Assembly: GCA_963735445.1 (NCBI GenBank)
Contig: CAVTLC010000004.1
Coordinates: 186,001 to 250,000, forward strand
Origin: AP-15 sp963735445
Lineage (GTDB): Bacteria; Pseudomonadota; Alphaproteobacteria; ATCC43930; CGMCC-115725
Length of the DNA stretch: 64,000 bases
Reading direction: 5' to 3'
In this document: piece after piece, positions 59,220 to 64,000 of the stretch
Position numbering within the stretch: the stretch's first letter is position 1
Layout of the letters: each line of letters begins with the position of its first letter
The notes under the pieces: model-generated
Told to the model about the DNA's origin: nothing
What the model saw: the letters and a program-made list of their open reading frames with translations, nothing else
Database searches by the model: none
Position numbers and translations under genes: made by a program

Positions 59220-61544
59220 CTAAAGCCGCGCCGAGCGCAGGCGCAAGGCGTTGGCGATCACCGTCACTGAACTCAGGCTCATTGCGGCGCTGGCGATCAT
59301 CGGGTTGAGCAACAGCCCGAACGCCGGATAAAGCACCCCGGCCGCAATCGGAATTGCGGCGGCGTTGAACACAAACGCAAAAAATAGGTTCTGCCTGATA
59401 TTGCGCATCACGGCGCGCGACAATCGGCGGGCGCGCACGATGCCTTGCAAATCGCCTTTGACCAGGGTCACCGCAGCGCTTTCCATCGCGACATCAGCGC
59501 CCGTGCCCATCGCGATGCCAACTTGCGCCTGCGCCAATGCCGGCGCGTCGTTGATCCCGTCGCCGGCCATCGCGACAAATCGGCCCTTTGCCTGCAAGTC
59601 CCGGACGACACGAGCCTTCTGGTCCGGCAAGACATCGGCGACGATGTCACCGATGCCGAGCCGTCGTCCGACGGCCTCGGCGGTACTGCGGCTGTCGCCG
59701 GTCAGCATCACGACCCGAATGCCCTCATCGCGCAACGCCGCGAGAGCAACCGTAGCGCTCTCCTTGATAGGGTCGGCGACAGCGACGATTCCTGCCGCGA
59801 TGCCGTCAACCGCGACCATCACCACGCCCTGACCTTCTTGCCGCAATGCTTCGGCGCGCTCGGGCAAGGCTTCGGGATCGATGCCGAGCGAGGCGAGCAA
59901 CGCCAGATTGCCGACGGCGACGCGCTTGCCGTCAACCAATCCGACAACGCCTTTGCCGCTCTCGGCGGCGAAATCCAGCGGCTCACTGAGCTTCAGGCCG
60001 CGTTCGCCGGCGCCTTTGACGATTGCCGCGGCGAGCGGATGCTCGCTGCTACGTTCGAGGCTTGCGGCGAGCCGCAGCAGCTCGTTTTCATCAACGCCAC
60101 CGATCGCGACCACCCCCACGAGACGCGGCTTGCCTTCGGTCAGGGTCCCGGTCTTGTCGACGACCAGCGTGTCGATCTTCTCCATCAGTTCGAGCGCTTC
60201 GGCGTTCTTGACGAGGACGCCGGCATGCGCCCCACGACCCGTGCCGACCATGATCGACATCGGCGTCGCCAGACCGAGCGCACATGGGCAGGCGATGATC
60301 AGCACCGCGACTGCTGCAAGCAGAGCAAAGCTCATCGCGGGCGGCGGCCCGACAACCGACCATGCTACAAAGGCAATCCCAGCGATGATGACGACCGCTG
60401 GGACAAACCAGCCGGAAACGGTATCGGCCAAAGTCTGAATCGGCGCACGCGAGCGCTGCGCCTCGGCGACCATCTTGACGATTTGCGCGAGCAAGGTGTC
60501 GCTGCCCACCCGATCGGCGCGCATGATGAACGACCCGCTGCTGTTGACGGTGGCCCCCGTGACCTTGTCCCCGGCCGACTTTTCGACCGGTAACGGCTCG
60601 CCGGTGATCATCGACTCATCGATGGTGCTGTGACCTTCAACCACGACGCCGTCTACCGGAACTTTCTCGCCAGGGCGCACCCGTAAGCGGTCGCCGGGCA
60701 CGACCAACTCGAGCGCGACATCGGCTTCGGTGCCGTCGTCGCCAATGAGGCGCGCGGTCTTAGGAGTAAGATCGAGCAATGCGCGGATGGCGCCGCCGGT
60801 CTGCGCCCGGGCGCGTAACTCCAGGACCTGGCCGAGCAACACCAGGGTTACGATGACCGCCGCCGGTTCGAAATAGACCGGCACGGTCCCATCCGGCATC
60901 CGGAACGACGCCGGAAAAAGCCCCGGCAGCAGCGCCGCAACCAGGCTGTACCCGTAAGCGATGCCGGTGCCGAGCATGATCAGGGTGAACATGTTCAGAT
61001 GGCGGTGGACGAGCGATGCCCAGCCGCGCTCGAAAAAGGGCAGCCCACACCACAACACGACCGGTGTCGCCAGCACCAGCTGCAACCACACCGCTGCGCC
61101 GCCCGGCAGCAACGCGCGGAAATGCTCGGTCATCGCCAACGCGACTAACGGCAACGACAGCGCTACCCCGATCCAAAATCGCCGCGTCATGTCGGCGAGT
61201 TCGGGATTGGCCGCCTCGGCCGCGGTGGGCGCCATCGGTTCGAGCGCCATGCCGCAGATCGGGCAGCTGCCCGGCCCGCTGCGCACGATTTCCGGATGCA
61301 TCGGGCAGGTCCATTGGCCCGCGCCGCCGATCGGCTGCGGCTCCGTCGTGATCGCTGGAGTGAGATAGCGCCGAGGATCGGCTACAAACCGCTCGCGACA
61401 ACGATTGCCGCAGAAATGATACGTGTGGCCCGCGTGCTCGACCTTGTGCGGCGATCGTGCTGCATCGACCGACATCCCGCAGACCGGGTCGTGCACGATG
61501 CCCGGAACGGCGGCCCGAGGTGTCACCGCTTGTTCATGCGTCAT
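59220..61544 (-). CDS. Copper-translocating P1B-type ATPase with YHS domain
   Basis: A 774-residue pump. Residues ~15-60 are a YHS metal-binding domain (VHDPVCGMSVDAARS, HFCGNRCRERF). Next is the short CPMHPEIV...CPICGMALEP domain, then eight membrane helices. IIACPCALGLATP is the CPC ion-binding motif, DKTGTLTEGKP the phosphorylation site, SSEHPLAAAI the HP motif, and GDGINDAPALAQAQVGIAMGTG the hinge. It exports Cu(I) or Ag(I). The usual N-terminal HMA domains are replaced by the YHS plus CPMHP pair, a known variant. No copper regulator was seen beside it. Confidence 0.92.
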   Translation of the reverse strand: MTHEQAVTPRAAVPGIVHDPVCGMSVDAARSPHKVEHAGHTYHFCGNRCRERFVADPRRYLTPAITTEPQPIGGAGQWTCPMHPEIVRSGPGSCPICGMALEPMAPTAAEAANPELADMTRRFWIGVALSLPLVALAMTEHFRALLPGGAAVWLQLVLATPVVLWCGLPFFERGWASLVHRHLNMFTLIMLGTGIAYGYSLVAALLPGLFPASFRMPDGTVPVYFEPAAVIVTLVLLGQVLELRARAQTGGAIRALLDLTPKTARLIGDDGTEADVALELVVPGDRLRVRPGEKVPVDGVVVEGHSTIDESMITGEPLPVEKSAGDKVTGATVNSSGSFIMRADRVGSDTLLAQIVKMVAEAQRSRAPIQTLADTVSGWFVPAVVIIAGIAFVAWSVVGPPPAMSFALLAAVAVLIIACPCALGLATPMSIMVGTGRGAHAGVLVKNAEALELMEKIDTLVVDKTGTLTEGKPRLVGVVAIGGVDENELLRLAASLERSSEHPLAAAIVKGAGERGLKLSEPLDFAAESGKGVVGLVDGKRVAVGNLALLASLGIDPEALPERAEALRQEGQGVVMVAVDGIAAGIVAVADPIKESATVALAALRDEGIRVVMLTGDSRSTAEAVGRRLGIGDIVADVLPDQKARVVRDLQAKGRFVAMAGDGINDAPALAQAQVGIAMGTGADVAMESAAVTLVKGDLQGIVRARRLSRAVMRNIRQNLFFAFVFNAAAIPIAAGVLYPAFGLLLNPMIASAAMSLSSVTVIANALRLRSARL

Positions 61545-61694
61545 CAGAGGCCTTTGCTGCGGTCAGCCCCGGCTCTCGCCTTCCCCGCACCTGCAATAGC
61601 GAGTAGGCTGCGCTGTCGGCTGCGGCGATGCCGGGACATTGATCAACCCGATTGCCTGCATGCCACAGCAGCACAACTCCGGGAGGGAGTAGTC

Positions 61695-62546
61695 ATGCCA
61701 ACCTATGAAATCACAACTGAAGATGTCGAGTATCTCCGCCACGGCGACAAGAAGCTGATCGCACGGCTCTACAAGCCGAAGGGCGACGGGCCGTTCCCGG
61801 CGGTGGTCGATCTGCATGGCGGCGCCTGGACCAGTGGCGATTTGACGGGAACCCAGGGCCTCGACGAGACGCTGGCAAAAAACGGTTTTGTCGTCGCCTC
61901 GCTCGAGTTCCGCCACAACGCCGACGGCTATCCGACCTCGCTGATCGACATCAACTACGCGGTCCGCTGGCTCAAGGCGCATGCCCGCGAGCTAAAAATC
62001 GACCCCAACCGGGTCGGCATCGGCGGGGCGTCGAGCGGCGGCCATCTCGCGATGCTGGCGGCGATGCGGCCCAATGACCAGCGTTATGCGTCCGCGCCGT
62101 TGCCGGCCGGCTCACCGGCGGTCGACGCGACGGTGCAGGCGGTTGCGATGTCGTGGCCGGTCATCAATCCGCTATCGCGTTATCGCAATGCGCAAAAAGC
62201 GGCGAAGAGCCCAAACCCGCCGGCCTATTCGATCGGCATGAAGGAAAAGCACGACCTTTACTGGAAGACCGAGGCCGCGATGACCGAGGGCAACCCGATG
62301 TTGATCCTCGAACGCGGCGAAAAGGTCACGATGCCGCCGGCTCTCTGGGTGCAAGGCCGGCCCGACATCGTGCACGATTATCACGACGACGATTCAAGCT
62401 TCCCCGGCAACGAACCGGAGCGGTTTATCTCGAATTACCGCAATGCCGGCGGCGACATCGAGATCGTCTACATCGATAATGAAAAACGGCAGTCGAACGC
62501 CTCGTACGACCCGGTGACCGCTTTTTACAAAAAGCACCTCGGGTAA
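61695..62546 (+). CDS. Alpha/beta hydrolase (lipase/esterase, HSL-like)
   Basis: A 283-residue hydrolase. VVDLHGGAWTSGDLTG is the HGGG-like oxyanion motif of hormone-sensitive-lipase-type esterases, GIGGASSGGHLAMLAAM the nucleophile elbow G-x-S-x-G with Ser, and the acid and His fall in VQGRPDIVHDYHDD and the C-terminal region. DPNRVGIGG precedes the elbow as expected. Cytoplasmic, no signal peptide. The substrate is a short ester, undefined. A start far upstream at 61296 overlaps the divergent ATPase; the ATG 61695 follows GGGAGGGAG. Confidence 0.87.
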   Translation: MPTYEITTEDVEYLRHGDKKLIARLYKPKGDGPFPAVVDLHGGAWTSGDLTGTQGLDETLAKNGFVVASLEFRHNADGYPTSLIDINYAVRWLKAHARELKIDPNRVGIGGASSGGHLAMLAAMRPNDQRYASAPLPAGSPAVDATVQAVAMSWPVINPLSRYRNAQKAAKSPNPPAYSIGMKEKHDLYWKTEAAMTEGNPMLILERGEKVTMPPALWVQGRPDIVHDYHDDDSSFPGNEPERFISNYRNAGGDIEIVYIDNEKRQSNASYDPVTAFYKKHLG

Positions 62547-62574
62547 GCGAGAGCACCTCCGCGTCTAACCTTGG

Positions 62575-63081
62575 CTACTCCTCTCCCCGGTTATCGGGGA
62601 GAGGGGCGTCTCCGGGAAACCAATCGCCCAGTACCTGCTCCCTGGTGTAGCTGGCTGCGGTCACTTTGCTGATCACGTCTGGCCCTATCCCGTCGCGACG
62701 TCGGAGGATCTGAAGAAGACGGCGTGCGGCCCGCTCCATTTCCCTCGCGACCACACTGCCCACCTCTCCCCTAAGGCTCGGACTATCATCAAACAGCAGC
62801 TCAATCTCTGATCGCTCGCGCGCGATGGTATCGATCCATCCCCGCCGTGGGTCAGTGGCTGGCGAGCATTCAAGCTTGATCAAATGCTCGATAATCACAG
62901 CGACGCGGCTGCGTAGTTCGCGCTTTAACGACCGGCCCAAGCTGTCGATCTCCTCGGCAAGGTTCTCCCAGTCGAGCGGCAGGTTCACGCCGAGCCCTGC
63001 GGCTTGGCGCAGCGCCGCCGCTTGCTGCTCGGTCCAGCGGACGAAATCCTGGTCGTAAAGTTGCGCATCGCTACCGGACAT
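62575..63081 (-). CDS. DUF29 family protein
   Basis: A 168-residue protein beginning LYDQDFVRWTEQQAAALRQ and continuing LPLDWENLAEEIDSLGRSLKRELRSRVAVIIEHLIKLE, the invariant DUF29 pattern (DxxxW...LDxxNLxEEIxSLGRSxxREL). DUF29 proteins are short, helical, and common in cyanobacteria and proteobacteria; their function is unknown. The GAGGAGG site precedes the ATG. A perfect 10-bp dyad (62580-62604) overlaps the last codons. Confidence 0.85.
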   Translation of the reverse strand: MSGSDAQLYDQDFVRWTEQQAAALRQAAGLGVNLPLDWENLAEEIDSLGRSLKRELRSRVAVIIEHLIKLECSPATDPRRGWIDTIARERSEIELLFDDSPSLRGEVGSVVAREMERAARRLLQILRRRDGIGPDVISKVTAASYTREQVLGDWFPGDAPLPDNRGEE

Positions 63082-63127
63082 GGCCGGTCCTCCTCGGCGT
63101 TAGATATCGCGGCGCCGGCGCCCCGGA

Positions 63128-64000
63128 TCAATTGCCGGTGGTCAGCACCACCCGGAACCGGGCTCCGCCGGTGACCATGCGCTCATATCCTTCGGCAGCG
63201 CGCTCCAGTGGATAGGTTTCGTTCATCGACCGCACCCCGGTCAGCGCGCTAAACGCCAAAGTCTCCTGCGAGTTGATCGAGGTGCCGGCATACCACCCCT
63301 TGATCGAGTGCCTGCCGACGAGCAGGGGCAAGGCGTCGACAGTCAGCGACTCGACGGCGCCGATAACCATCAATGTTCCGTTCGCCGCGAGCCCGCCCTG
63401 AACCGAATTCATCGCTTCGGCGCTGGTCACCGTCGCCAAGATTGCCTTGGCGCCTCCGAGGCGTTGCAACGCCTTCGCCGGGTCCTCCACCGCGTTATCG
63501 ATGTAATGATGCGCGCCGAGTTGCCGGGCGAGCGGCACTTTGTCGGATCCGCGAGCGATCGCAACGGTATTGAACCCGAGCTTTGCGGCGTATTGGACAC
63601 CAAGATGACCGAGACCCCCGATGCCCAAAATCGCGACGGTTTCGCCCGGCCGGGCGCCGCTGTTGCGCAAGGCGTTGAAAGTCGTAATCCCGGCGCACAT
63701 TAGGGGAGCGGCCTCGACCGAGGAAAGTTCGTCGGGAACCCGCGCCAAAGTCTCGGCTGGGGCGATCATGTAATCGGCGTAGCCGCCATCCGAGGTGACG
63801 CCAGTGACCAAGGTCTCGGTTTGGCAGGCAAAGGCGTCGCCGCGGCGGCAGTTATCACAGTACCCGCAATTGCCGCCATGCCAGCCGACGCCGACCCGCT
63901 GCCCCAAGATCCACCCGCGCACGTTTGCGCCGATGCCATCGACGAGCCCGATGACCTCGTGGCCCGGAACCCGCGGGTATTCGATTCCCGGCCACTGCCC
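63128..64000 (-). CDS. Zinc-dependent alcohol dehydrogenase (cut by window edge)
   Basis: The C-terminal ~290 residues of a medium-chain dehydrogenase; the N-terminus lies beyond the right edge. GHEVIGLVDGIG comes first, then the structural zinc ligands CGYCDNCRRGDAFAC, VEAAPLMCAGITTFNALR, and the nucleotide-binding GIGGLGHLGVQYAAKLGF. This matches the AdhP/YahK-like zinc alcohol dehydrogenases, including those that accept a broad range of alcohols and aldehydes. It is related to the dehydrogenase at 15050-16039. The frame continues leftward from position 64000 without a start codon. Confidence 0.9.
   Translation of the reverse strand, partial: GQWPGIEYPRVPGHEVIGLVDGIGANVRGWILGQRVGVGWHGGNCGYCDNCRRGDAFACQTETLVTGVTSDGGYADYMIAPAETLARVPDELSSVEAAPLMCAGITTFNALRNSGARPGETVAILGIGGLGHLGVQYAAKLGFNTVAIARGSDKVPLARQLGAHHYIDNAVEDPAKALQRLGGAKAILATVTSAEAMNSVQGGLAANGTLMVIGAVESLTVDALPLLVGRHSIKGWYAGTSINSQETLAFSALTGVRSMNETYPLERAAEGYERMVTGGARFRVVLTTGN

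Noticed and set aside
59445..60593. Long open frame of ~380 codons on the plus strand
   Set aside because: It lies antisense within the copper ATPase, is Arg/Asp/His-rich, and has no ribosome-binding site; a GC-driven shadow.
62580..62604. Perfect 10-bp dyad with 5-base loop
   Set aside because: It overlaps the last codons of the DUF29 gene and has no T-tract on either side, so it is not a convincing terminator; possibly a coding coincidence.
1..64000. CRISPR array, prophage or integrase-attachment structure
   Set aside because: No regularly spaced repeats, phage structural genes, integrase or tRNA-borne direct repeats were seen.

Overview
The window is GC-rich, densely packed chromosomal DNA that looks like an alphaproteobacterium. 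The pointers are a bacterial leucyl/aspartyl transferase (bpt), DUF2125, DUF4189, DUF1328 and HIG1-type twin-transmembrane proteins, a PotFGHI putrescine transporter, and two EcfG-like (GGAAC-N16/17-CGTT-type) promoter candidates. Genus cannot be fixed from the sequence alone. No rRNA, tRNA, CRISPR array or prophage was seen. One decayed IS1380-type insertion sequence is present.

Layout. 0-6 kb: alpha/beta hydrolase (cut by the edge), XRE regulator, two small envelope genes, a D-aminoacylase-type amidohydrolase, a Phd/VapC toxin-antitoxin pair with a frameshifted antitoxin, and a persulfide dioxygenase-rhodanese fusion. 6-9 kb: a duplicated EthD-like protein, an FAD monooxygenase and a glutathione S-transferase (aromatic/xenobiotic flavour). 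9-15 kb: putrescine ABC operon potFGHI, a histidine phosphatase and a broken flavin amine oxidase. 15-25 kb: alcohol dehydrogenase, bpt, a PcaB-like lyase, three VOC proteins, isochorismatase-fold hydrolase, broken gamma-glutamyltransferase, Nudix hydrolase and a class III cyclase. 25-32 kb: DUF2252, DUF2125, an AhpD-like protein, nadA-nadC behind a palindromic operator, and a broken YihY-type membrane protein. 32-43 kb: an M81 peptidase, peptide-type binding protein and lyase locus; emrAB with a divergent LysR gene; a split chromate transporter; a polysaccharide deacetylase. 43-46 kb: type II NADH dehydrogenase, broken cobalamin adenosyltransferase, HIG1 protein. 46.4-51.4 kb: a surface-polysaccharide-like island, locally less GC-rich, with methyltransferases, truncated genes and IS1380 debris. 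51.8-64 kb: comM, doxX, gmhB-gmhA-selB, an unrecognised His-rich protein, a copper P-type ATPase, a lipase-like hydrolase, DUF29 and an alcohol dehydrogenase cut by the edge.

How it fits together: small functional modules stand side by side: putrescine import beside an amine oxidase, de novo NAD synthesis, heptose synthesis for LPS, metal and drug efflux, and uptake plus hydrolysis of an unknown amide-like substrate.

A striking feature is the number of otherwise well-conserved genes split by a single-base shift: the antitoxin, potF signal peptide, amine oxidase, gamma-glutamyltransferase, cyclase, YihY, cobalamin adenosyltransferase, and three places in the transposase. All except the antitoxin are shifted in the same +1 sense. 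Systematic read or assembly error is the simplest explanation, but it should be tested before these genes are called pseudogenes.
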